A stretch of DNA of 64,000 bases from an uncultured Lachnospiraceae bacterium (GTDB lineage Bacteria; Bacillota; Clostridia; Lachnospirales; Lachnospiraceae): positions 1 through 64,000 of the forward strand of contig CAMNOU010000004.1 in assembly GCA_946546945.1 (NCBI GenBank). Reading direction: 5' to 3'. Below the pieces are notes generated by a model, which did no database searches, was not told the origin of the DNA, and saw nothing but the letters and a program-made list of their open reading frames with translations. Of the stretch, positions 49,920-58,400 are shown piece after piece. Within the stretch, counting starts at the first letter, position 1, and each line of letters starts with the position of its first letter. Position numbers and translations under genes: made by a program.

Positions 49920-50648
49920 TTACTCCAGGCGCAGTGTTCCGGCCTCTTCATCCACATGTACCTTGCTGCCCCAGACGCTGACCGCCGCTTTTTCTGTGCT
50001 GTGATCCTGGATCGCATCAGCCTTTGCCTCCAGGCAAACCTGGTACCCGTTGTAATCATAGGCAGTGGTGATTGTTGTAAAAGCCCCCTCCGTTTCTCTG
50101 CTCTGCGTGACTTTCGTCGCCACAGCCTGATCCACCATCAGCTGATCTGCCAGAAGATCCGTCGTCTGATCCGGCGCAACCAGGCTTGTATAATAAAAAA
50201 CTTCCCGCTCTGCAGTGCTGGCCTCTTCGTCCCTGACCCAGCCGGAGTTCTCTGGAAAATGAAGCTTTATGAAATCGGGAGAAAGATTCCTGCACTTTTG
50301 TACGTCAGCGTCCTTCCAGTATTTCTTGATCGTCACGCGCATATAGGCCGGATAATCGCCGGCATTGACTACGGAAAGTTCTTCTTTGTAAACCTTTCCG
50401 GGCACAATCTCTGACAAATCGTTTAAAAGAGTGCCTGTAACCTCTGTCCCGTCAGAGGAGCCTTTTTCCTGTACGGCCACTGCGGTTCCATTTTCAACCA
50501 GGCCGACTCCGATATCACTTGTCTCCACCCGGGCAGTCAGATTTTCCGAGCGGTACGTCAGAGCAGCACGTGCCCCGCCGATTCCGGAAAAAGCAATCAG
50601 CGCAGCGGCCGCCGCAAAAATCACTACGGTTCCTGTCATTTTCTTCAT
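49920..50648 (-). CDS. TasA/camelysin-like exported protein
   Basis: A 242-residue protein. The signal peptide is short (VVIFAAAAALIAFSGIGGARA), then ALTYRSENLTARVETSDI, a start reminiscent of SipW-processed proteins. The body is beta-rich: VPGKVYKEELSVVNAGDYPAYMRV resembles the camelysin/TasA core in which a protein describes its own departure from a baseline strand. There is no wall anchor. It overlaps the preceding gene by 4 bp and has AAGGAGGC. It is probably a fibre component or accessory subunit processed by the locus's own SipW-type peptidase (inference). Confidence 0.75.
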   Translation of the reverse strand: MKKMTGTVVIFAAAAALIAFSGIGGARAALTYRSENLTARVETSDIGVGLVENGTAVAVQEKGSSDGTEVTGTLLNDLSEIVPGKVYKEELSVVNAGDYPAYMRVTIKKYWKDADVQKCRNLSPDFIKLHFPENSGWVRDEEASTAEREVFYYTSLVAPDQTTDLLADQLMVDQAVATKVTQSRETEGAFTTITTAYDYNGYQVCLEAKADAIQDHSTEKAAVSVWGSKVHVDEEAGTLRLE

Positions 50649-51202
50649 GATTGGCCGCCTCCTTCTGTTCCCTGATCGGTATCGCCCGTGTTCAAAAGCC
50701 GCGACCAGTCTGCGTTGACCGGGGCTGCGGGGGCGCCGTTTGCGTCATACGTTACGGGTGTCGTCTCATAAATAACAACAACATTGAAGTTCTCGTCCAC
50801 AACGGTACCCTCCGGAACCCCGTCGATGATTACATCGAGCGTTTCCGCCGTCTCCCCGGCAGAAAGAATCTTATTATAGTAGTAATAATCGTCCGGTCCC
50901 GGCGTCCATTCGCTTCCAATGTAGGAAAGCGCATAGTCCGCTCCTGCAAAAGCCTTCACGCGCAGGAAAACATCCTGCGAATCCTCCGTACTGGTGATGG
51001 ACACATGCTTTGTCCAGGAGTCAAAAGACTCCTCCAGCGTCGTCTGATCGCCCAGATGAATCGATGCCGCCCCATCCGCCGAAACACTGGCTGAAAAATA
51101 CGCCCACGCCGTACCGATTGATGCGGACAAAACCATGACCGCCGTGATGGCCGCGAGAAAAAGATTGTACTTCTTTCTGTGTTTTCCTTTTCCTGACTTC
51201 AT
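50645..51202 (-). CDS. TasA/camelysin-like fibre subunit
   Basis: A 185-residue protein with a long SipW-type signal: basic start KSGKGKHRKKYNLF, hydrophobic core, then IGTAWAYFSASVSADGA, the AYFS motif of TasA/CalY-type substrates. The core has VSITSTEDSQDVFLRVKAFA and ends Gly-rich. No anchor is present. In Bacillus TasA subunits form matrix fibres after SipW cleavage. The overlap with the next gene and the shared operon with a SipW-like peptidase support the same pairing. SD GAGG. Confidence 0.8.
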   Translation of the reverse strand: MKSGKGKHRKKYNLFLAAITAVMVLSASIGTAWAYFSASVSADGAASIHLGDQTTLEESFDSWTKHVSITSTEDSQDVFLRVKAFAGADYALSYIGSEWTPGPDDYYYYNKILSAGETAETLDVIIDGVPEGTVVDENFNVVVIYETTPVTYDANGAPAAPVNADWSRLLNTGDTDQGTEGGGQS

Positions 51203-51224
51203 CTCATTTCCTCATTTTCTGCTC

Positions 51225-52307
51225 TTACTCTTTTTCTCCGACCGGTGTTGTATCATACACCTGATCCGGTTCATTCCACTGATTTTCTTCCCGGTCAAAG
51301 CTGAATCGGTTCGTTACGGAACCGCCGCCGCGGCTGGCGGGTATGTAATCATTGGAAAAACTGACTTTGTTTTCCTGATCTGCTTTGATCTGGATCTGAC
51401 GGATTTCCCCGTCTGCCGCATAATAGACCGTGCCGCTGTAGATCTCTGTAACCGTCACATAGGCATCAAGGGAAATATCCGTTAACTCTGCCGACCGGAT
51501 CTGCGCACCATCAAACACAATGGATACGACATCACTGTAGATGCGCTCGCCGGTATCGTACCCATCTTTGTAACCATCTACGCGGAATACAAAGGTGGCC
51601 GGATCTTTTGTTTCAAAACTTAACAATGTTTTTTGTATCTTCAGCTTCCCATACAGATCTGATGTACTGTATTTCATCACAAGATTCATATCGTTCAGCC
51701 ATGTGCCGCTGTCGTCAGTCAATGCGTCTTTTTCCTCTTTCCCCGGAAGCGATACGATTTGCGGGGAAAAAGTATACTGCGCGGTCCGGCTTCTTGCGAT
51801 TGTCGCCAGGTTCGCCTCTCCCGTTCCGGACACCTCTGCGGTCTTTACCGTCACCAGATAATCCGTCAGGCCGCTTCCGTGCGGAATAACCAGATAGAGT
51901 CCGGGATCAGCCAGGGAAACTGCTTCGCCGGCAGGAACTGCCTTCACCGCCGGCTGCACTGTTTCCACTGTTATACCATTTGTGCTTGTAAGAGCCATTC
52001 TCAGGGCTTCCTGTGCCGCCGCGGTCCAGTCTTCGTCATCCATCACAAGGGCTTCGAATCCTTCCGCCGGCGTCCATGTGAAATCCGCCGTTCCCGGTGT
52101 ACCCGCGGCATCTGCAATTTTATAGATATCCAGCACAGTCTGCGCTTCTTTTAATCCGGTCATCTCGCCTGAGGCGTTCACCGTCAAGGTGTATTCTCCC
52201 TGCTCTGCAGAAACCGGATGCAGGGAAGCCGCTCCCTCTGCGGCAACAGCCACTGTCAGGGCCGCCGCAGCCGCAATGATGCCTTTATAAAGTGTTTTCT
52301 TATTCAC
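51225..52307 (-). CDS. Pilin-like exported protein
   Basis: A 360-residue protein. The signal peptide covers about residues 1-34 (IIAAAAALTVAVAAEGAASL, then PVSAEQ). Residues 35-180 resemble a pilin N-terminal domain: TVLDIYKIADAAGTPG and SLADPGLYLVIPHG. Residues about 220-330 resemble a DUF5979-type or Cna-like beta domain (KLKIQKTLLSFETKDPATFV). No LPXTG motif or membrane tail is visible, so it is not a conventional sortase substrate. The start is GTG at 52307, 8 nt inside the sipW-like gene, with GGAGG at 8 nt. It may assemble with the TasA-like proteins. Confidence 0.78.
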   Translation of the reverse strand: MNKKTLYKGIIAAAAALTVAVAAEGAASLHPVSAEQGEYTLTVNASGEMTGLKEAQTVLDIYKIADAAGTPGTADFTWTPAEGFEALVMDDEDWTAAAQEALRMALTSTNGITVETVQPAVKAVPAGEAVSLADPGLYLVIPHGSGLTDYLVTVKTAEVSGTGEANLATIARSRTAQYTFSPQIVSLPGKEEKDALTDDSGTWLNDMNLVMKYSTSDLYGKLKIQKTLLSFETKDPATFVFRVDGYKDGYDTGERIYSDVVSIVFDGAQIRSAELTDISLDAYVTVTEIYSGTVYYAADGEIRQIQIKADQENKVSFSNDYIPASRGGGSVTNRFSFDREENQWNEPDQVYDTTPVGEKE

Positions 52308-52836
52308 GGATTTCTCCTCCCGTTTTCATATTTCCTCCGATTACATTCAAAAGAATCCCTGCAATCGCAGCAATCAGAAATGCAAGCTTTCCTGTCGTAC
52401 TCTCAAACAATCCAAGTATTTTCCCCAGCCAGGGAATATGATAAGTCACAACGCCAATCAACCTGTCGTATTTTACCGGCCGGAAATCAGCTTCGTCATT
52501 GGCATCTCCTTTGGTCAGAAATTCGCCTTCCACTACATGGTTCTTTAACACACGGTGCACAATAAAGGATCCGTCCATCTGATAGGCAATCACCTGCTGC
52601 TCTTGTACATCCACCGGATCAGCCCCCTCTACATAGATGAGGCTGCCGGTCGGAATCGCCGGCTCCATGCTGCCGCTGGTGACATGAAAAATCCGGTATC
52701 CCATGAACTTCGACACCGTCAGCGGAACACACGCGGCAATCACAGCCGCGAGAATAAGAACCCCTGTGATCCGAAGCAATATGCCAGCTCCCCGCAGAGC
52801 CCGGCTTTTTTTACGATTACTTTTCCCTGTCATCAT
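52300..52836 (-). CDS. SipW-type signal peptidase I
   Basis: A 178-residue membrane protease with spans near residues 16-38 and 150-170. The catalytic Ser lies in HVTSGSMEPAIPTGS; the second catalytic residue is His in FIVHRVL rather than Lys, the mark of the ER/SipW type. LTKGDANDEAD is box E. In Bacillus SipW cleaves TasA and TapA. The start ATG at 52836 with GAGGG lies 20 bp inside the sortase gene. Restricted use for the downstream TasA-like and pilin-like proteins is likely. Confidence 0.9.
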   Translation of the reverse strand: MMTGKSNRKKSRALRGAGILLRITGVLILAAVIAACVPLTVSKFMGYRIFHVTSGSMEPAIPTGSLIYVEGADPVDVQEQQVIAYQMDGSFIVHRVLKNHVVEGEFLTKGDANDEADFRPVKYDRLIGVVTYHIPWLGKILGLFESTTGKLAFLIAAIAGILLNVIGGNMKTGGEIRE

Positions 52837-53737
52837 GTTCTGCCCTCTGCCGGATCCTGTAGCGTTTTTTCCTCTTTCCATGTTTTTTCTTATATCTTCT
52901 TCGTCCGGCTCTGGCCAGAGCGATGACCAGAATCACACCGATAATGCCAACCATAAGAAATGGCGCCACCAGTTCAGATTTGACCGGATCCGCATCTCCT
53001 TTCGCCTCGACCGGGTTGGCAATCCTGTGCCCCCGGACCAGAAGCCGGTGCGTATTCACCGCATAAGGAGTACAGGCAATCGGCGTGCACAGATCCTGCC
53101 CTTCCTCGATGGCGAGCGGTGCAAGATCATCCGGATCCGTCACAAGAATCTGATCCACTTCATACGTGAACGTATCATCCAGCACGGTAATCTGAAAAAT
53201 GTCTCCCGCCTCCATCTTATCCAGATCGGTAAAAAGCTTTGCGCTGGGCAGACCTCTGTGTCCGGAGAGAGCACAGTGACTGCTCTCTCCGCCCACCGGA
53301 AGGGAGGTTCCTTCCATGTGCCCGACTCCTGTCTCCAGAACTTTTTCGCCGGTCGTATGATAAATGGTAAGTATCTGATTGATTTTCGGGATCTCTATGA
53401 ATCCCATAGCCGTGGACTCTCCGATCTTCAGCTGGTTGAAATACTCCTCCATATCCGCATCGGTCATAATCCACTGAATACCATTTTGCGCTATTTTTTT
53501 GTTGTAGGACGCGGCCGCATCCTTAATTGCTTTATATTGATCTTCATCCAGGCTCTGAACCGTGGATTCATAGGAGTTGATTACATTTCGCGTCAGCCAC
53601 CGGTTGTACTTGTCCGAAACGGTGGGGTATGCCATGATGCCCACACCGATCAGCAGAATAACGGCAATGATCAGAGTCGTCATGCGGCTTCTTCGGGCCC
53701 GGCGGGACAGCTCGCGTTTTTTTCGAATTCTTTTCAT
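52817..53737 (-). CDS. Class C (pilus-type) sortase
   Basis: A 306-residue transpeptidase. N-terminal span about 20-40, C-terminal span about 258-278 with a very basic tail, as in class C. The catalytic His lies in CALSGHRGLPSAKLF, the Cys in LCTPIACTPYAVNTHRLLVRG (here 20 of its residues: CTPIACTPYAVNTHRLLVRG), and the Arg in the same segment. Class C sortases polymerise pilins. The TLxTC form is TPIAC here. No LPXTG protein is encoded in this operon; the LPSTG adhesin at 55.4-60.8 kb is the only visible substrate. Confidence 0.92.
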   Translation of the reverse strand: MKRIRKKRELSRRARRSRMTTLIIAVILLIGVGIMAYPTVSDKYNRWLTRNVINSYESTVQSLDEDQYKAIKDAAASYNKKIAQNGIQWIMTDADMEEYFNQLKIGESTAMGFIEIPKINQILTIYHTTGEKVLETGVGHMEGTSLPVGGESSHCALSGHRGLPSAKLFTDLDKMEAGDIFQITVLDDTFTYEVDQILVTDPDDLAPLAIEEGQDLCTPIACTPYAVNTHRLLVRGHRIANPVEAKGDADPVKSELVAPFLMVGIIGVILVIALARAGRRRYKKKHGKRKKRYRIRQRAEHDDREK

Positions 53738-53767
53738 AATAGATCTGTTTTAACAATGAAAAACTTG

Positions 53768-53800
53768 TGTTTGCACATCAGCGGATAATGTGCACAAACA
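53768..53800 (-). promoter_or_regulatory. Inverted repeat in the leader of the sortase operon
   Basis: TGTTT-GCACAT and ATGTGC-ac-AAACA form an 11-bp imperfect palindrome about 35 bp upstream of the sortase ATG. It may be an operator or leader hairpin. No clean -35/-10 pair was found nearby. Confidence 0.35.
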
Positions 53801-53867
53801 AATCTTCCATGTTTTTTATGCAAAAAAACTTTTCCAATTCATGAAAACAAGGACTTTTCTGCAACGC

Positions 53868-53896
53868 AAAAAAGCTGCAGGCTTTTCTCCTGCAGC
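53868..53896 (-). terminator. Terminator after the AAA-ATPase remnant
   Basis: GCTGCAGG cttttct CCTGCAGC followed on the minus strand by six T. It separates the ATPase gene from the sortase operon. Confidence 0.88.
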
Positions 53897-53914
53897 TTTC
53901 GACATTTTTATCTT

Positions 53915-55158
53915 TTACTCTATCACTTTCCAATCATCAATCATACGTTTTTCAGAATCAATACTTACACCAATGTAAATTTATCCATTCCTGTTGCAAT
54001 CTCGGCCTTTGGGACATATTCAGAAAACAGACTTTCCAGGAACCCATACTCCACTTCTTTATTTGGAAAACTCAGCGTGTAACGTCTTCTGTTTTTATCA
54101 TACTCGGCAATAGACAAGTATCCTGTCTGATATAACATCGGAACTAAGTCTCTGCTGTCAGCCCTGTAGTCGGACAACATTGACTCGCTTGCATAAAGAG
54201 TGTTGTCTGTGATTTTTCTGACATCAAAGCCAGACTCTTTTACCTTTTTTGTCAGAAATGCAGGCGTACCGGTCGAAAACCAATATGACATAAACTCCCC
54301 GTCTGCAAAAGCACTTAGCAAACTGAACGGATTGTATACACTTTTCCCCTGCGGATGGAATCGGTATCCATCATATGTCATTTGAAGCTGTTCGCGGCAT
54401 TCTTCATAGGAAAGATCCTGATTCTTTGCCAGACGGTTTATTGCCTCTGTAAAATAGATATCCAGCTCTTCTTCTGTGATTCCGCATACCGATGCATAAT
54501 CTTTACTCAAAGAAATATCTCTCAACTGATTTAAATCACTGAAAATACTCACTTTTTCAAACTTTGTCACTCCGGTTATAAATATAAAGCGTATATATTC
54601 GTCAAAGCTTTTCAATGAACTGAAAAAGCCTTTCAGAACAGCTTTATTATGTGTCTCCTGATAGGAATCACCCATCACCTCCAGTAATGGCTTATCGTAT
54701 TCATCTACCAAAACAACACATCGCAATCCACTCTGTTTGTTTGCTTCTATCAGAAGTGTTCGGAATCGTTCTCCAAGAGTTCCCTGTGGCTCAGAAATGT
54801 GATACTCTTTTTCCCATCGTCTCAATTGTTCATCTATTATGTCTTCCAGAGCGTTCTTTTCATTTTCATATTTTTCGCCGTTAAAATCAAAATAAAATAC
54901 GGGATATGATTGCCATGCATCCGAATGTTTTTCTTCAAGTTCTGCAATTTTCAGATCTTGAAAAAGTTCCTTTTTCCCCTCCCAATATGCCCTTAATGTC
55001 GAAAGGAAAAGGCTCTTTCCAAACCGTCTGGGTCTGCTCAGAAAATAGACTTTACCGGTATGAATCAGCTCGTATATGAAATCTGTTTTATCAACATACA
55101 GATAACCATCATTACGCAGTCCTTGAAACCACTGGACACCAATCGGTAGTTTTTTCAT
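53915..55158 (-). pseudogene. AAA-ATPase / PD-(D/E)XK (DUF1703) protein lacking its nuclease domain
   Basis: The open frame (55158-53965) gives 397 residues: LPIGVQWFQGLRNDGYLYVDKT is the family start, FLSRPRRFGKSLFLSTL the Walker A region, and CVVLVDEYDKPLLEV Walker B. Full-length relatives have about 520-570 residues, ending in a PD-(D/E)XK nuclease and a signature like GVNFDSEKRxIxDW. Here the frame stops after IATGMDKFTLV. A different frame at 53915-53971 reads GVSIDSEKRMIDDWKVIE and stops. So roughly 100 residues have been deleted and the last 18 codons are out of frame. The ATPase half looks intact; activity is uncertain. Confidence 0.8.
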
Positions 55159-55197
55159 CTGGAGAGCCTCCTTTTTTTCACAGTTTATCTATGGCAT

Positions 55198-55226
55198 ATT
55201 ATACGCTCCAAAGCAAGAAAATACAA
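55198..55226 (-). promoter_or_regulatory. Promoter for the AAA-ATPase remnant
   Basis: On the minus strand TTGTAT (55221-55226), 17 bp, TATAAT (55198-55203). The start codon is 40 bp downstream behind AAAGGAGG. The remnant is therefore probably still transcribed. Confidence 0.65.
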
Positions 55227-55315
55227 TCCATGATCGGTGTCAGTATACTTTATGGTTACGATTCGCAGCGAACCGGTAAGCCGGATATCTTCCGTTTTAA
55301 CGATTAAACAACGCT

Positions 55316-55367
55316 ATAAAAAGCACGAGGGAACAGCGCAGAAACGGACTGCAAATTCCCTCGTGCT
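55316..55367 (-). terminator. Terminator after the adhesin gene
   Basis: A 12-bp perfect stem AGCACGAGGGAA / TTCCCTCGTGCT with a 22-nt loop is followed on the minus strand by TTTTTATAG. Confidence 0.82.
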
Positions 55368-55402
55368 CTATTATTATGACTCAAAATCCGAAAAGGATCG
55401 TA

Positions 55403-58400
55403 TTATCTGTCTTCGGACATACGTCTTCTTGTCACAAGTACAACACCTGCTCCTGCAACAAGGATTCCTCCGATGAAGTAGAACAGTCTGGTTCCCATGC
55501 CGCCCGTAGACGGGAGAACGGCTCCACTGTTATCTACAACCTGAATCGTTGTTGTACTCTGTCCCAGATCAAGCGCTGCTTTATCTGTTCCATCAGTTTC
55601 TTTATGAGCAGCCGTAATCGTAATCGTCTGATCTGCCGCCGTGTTATAACCTGACGGTGCCTTTGTCTCTGTCAAAGTATACGTCCCGGCATCGAGACCG
55701 ATCACATCAAACTTACCTGTGCCATCAGCAGATGTCATTTCTGTCACAACACCTTCTGTCGCAGCCTGATCGGCAACGGTGTATGTGCCGTCCTTGTTAT
55801 CGATCAGTTTGAGAACGGTATCACCACTCTTAATGCTGAATTTCGCGCCTCCCAATTCTTTTCCGGAAGCTGCCTCATCCGCATACTTGGTGTTATTGAC
55901 CTTGTAGGTGAATACCCATACGTGATCCTCCTTTGTTTTTCCAAGATCACCGGAATGATCGGTGTTCGGGTTGTTGGAGTATTCCAGATAAACACTGTTT
56001 TTGTTCACTTGATCTGTACCATCCGCTGCTGTTGAAGCATCGAATGTAAACGCGTCTTTATTCAGATGTGCTTTGTAAATGACTTCGACCACTGCACCAT
56101 CTGTCAGGTCAACGCCTTCTGCTGCAGTTTTCACATCATTCATCGTCAGTGTCCAGGTCTTTCCTGCCTCGTTGTTCTGAACTCCTTCTACTTTGTACTT
56201 TGAAGCATCTGTCACTTTTTTCCCGTCTACCGTCACAGACTCAATGCCATCATATGTCACACCGGCTGACATGGTATCGTGGAAAATGAGCTGATAGGTA
56301 CTGTAATCTTTAATATCTGCATCCGACGGAATCGTTGCGATCAGACGGAACGTAAACGATTCGTTAATCGCGTGATCAGCAGATTCGAAATAACCGCTTG
56401 CTGAAGCTGACGGGCTGATGTTCGTTGTGTTTGTACTGGAAGTCGTATCCCCGCCATCATTGTCAGAAACCTGCTTGTCAACGGTCGGTTTGACACTCTT
56501 AGGCTTGATTGTATAGTCCTTCACTACAATGGTGATGTATGTAGTATAGGAATCATCCTTTCCTGTCTGGGTCCCGCTCTTGTCACGGATCAGATAATAT
56601 CCGGCAGGGAGCCCCTCGACACTGACCGGTTTCCCGTCCTCTGTCTTAACTGTTTTGAAAGGTTCCGAACGTTTTGTTTCATCTTTGTTGTCGTTCACTT
56701 TCACATAGGCTTCTATGACATCCAGTTTCGTTCGATTCAGTTCTTCATCAGTGACCGCTGTCAGCGCATCAATAATCTTCTGATCAACAGCTGCGTCTTT
56801 CTCTCCTGTTCCGTTTTGCCCCCAAACAAGGTTTGTCAGGATATCTTTTCCGTCGACTTCTGCCAGATCACCTGTAAAAATCTGATAGATTTCATACTCA
56901 TGATTCTTCTGCTCCGTTGTCACCTTGTAGGTCGTATCCTCTTCCGGTTTGGTAATAGGAGTCGCTTTATAGGTCGCCTGATAAATCGTATTGCCCGCTA
57001 CAGGAACAATACCTTTCTCCTGATTCGCGAAGACGGCCTTCAGGCGCGTGCCGACCGGCTGATCTGTTACAGATTTTACCTCCCAGCCATCAAACGTATA
57101 GGTATACTCTTCTGTCGCTGCCTTCGTTGGCTCGGCACCATCATAGGAAGGCGTCTCACCAAACGCATATCGTTTTGCGGCCTGAAGAACGGTCGTTCCG
57201 TCTTCATCTACAAAGGTAACGGTATATTTATCCGGTGTAAATGTCCACTCCCCGGTCAACACAACAGCTTTATCCGGCATCGTGAATTTGCCATCTGCAA
57301 CTGTTGCATCTTGTGTCGACCATCCGCTGAATGCCCATATGCCGCGAACACCATCCTTTTCTTTTTCTGTGGTTGTCAACGCATCCGCCACCGTCACTTC
57401 TGCACCTTTTGCATAGGATGCTTCCGCAGGAATCTCCGGTTTAAACCTGGCAGGCGCATCACCCGTTACGCTGTAAGTCACTTTCAGCTTCTTTTCCCAT
57501 ACTGCGTAAAGCGTTGTGTCCTCATCAATGTCGATGCTGTTCTTTCCTGCTTCCTTGGTATAGGCAGCCTCTTTTGCATCTGCGGTCTCCGCCCAGCCAA
57601 GGAAGGTATAGCCCTCTCGGGACGGTTCTGCTGTTGTGATATCAAAGGTGGCATATCCGGCCTTCTCACCGCTTGTCTCCACTGTTGTTGCAGCACTTTT
57701 CAGAGGATCCGGCATATTCTCTACCGCATCATCGCCGGCATTTGCATCATAGGTAAGAGTCACCTGCTTTGCGACGAGAATTTTAGGAATCTCTGCATAG
57801 GTCACTTCGCCTTTATTCTCTTCATCATATTCATAAGCCATCCTGGCTTCAACGTTCGAAATAAAGGACTTGGCAGCATCTGGCGATGCATTTGCTTCTT
57901 CCTGTGCTTTTGCTGTCGGCTTTACAGGAATCTTAACTGTATAAATCGTCCCATCTGTGAGTTCTCCATTTAATGTTGCACTCACAACCGTATTTCCATC
58001 GGAATCTTTACTTGTATTAACACTCCCTAATGACACTTTGTTATCTGATGTATCAAGTGAAACACCGTAATTCGATCCCGTTCCAGAAAGCTCTACATAT
58101 GGGCTCAATGTATCTGTGATTACTACATTCTTCATCGGCACTGTGGAAGTTTCTGTCATGCCCTGTGTTTCTTTGATCTCCTGGAAAATCTCGCTCCAGT
58201 TGCCGCCGCCTGCACCATAAACGTAGGTTGCACCGTTATCGGCAGTACCCGGGGTAACCGTTGCCTGATTAAACATACCAAACATGGAATTATTCACAGC
58301 GCTGGCAGACGGATATTGACTTGAAACGTATCGTGTCAAAGGTTGTATACTTGCTTCGCGTTTGTCTGTAGTCAATTCAGTTTGATTTGCTGCTCCAACT

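Noticed and set aside
56816-57973. A 385-codon plus-strand frame opposite the adhesin gene
   Set aside because: It is rich in Cys, Arg and Ile, as expected for the complement of a Thr/Ala/Glu-rich protein, and has no ribosome site.
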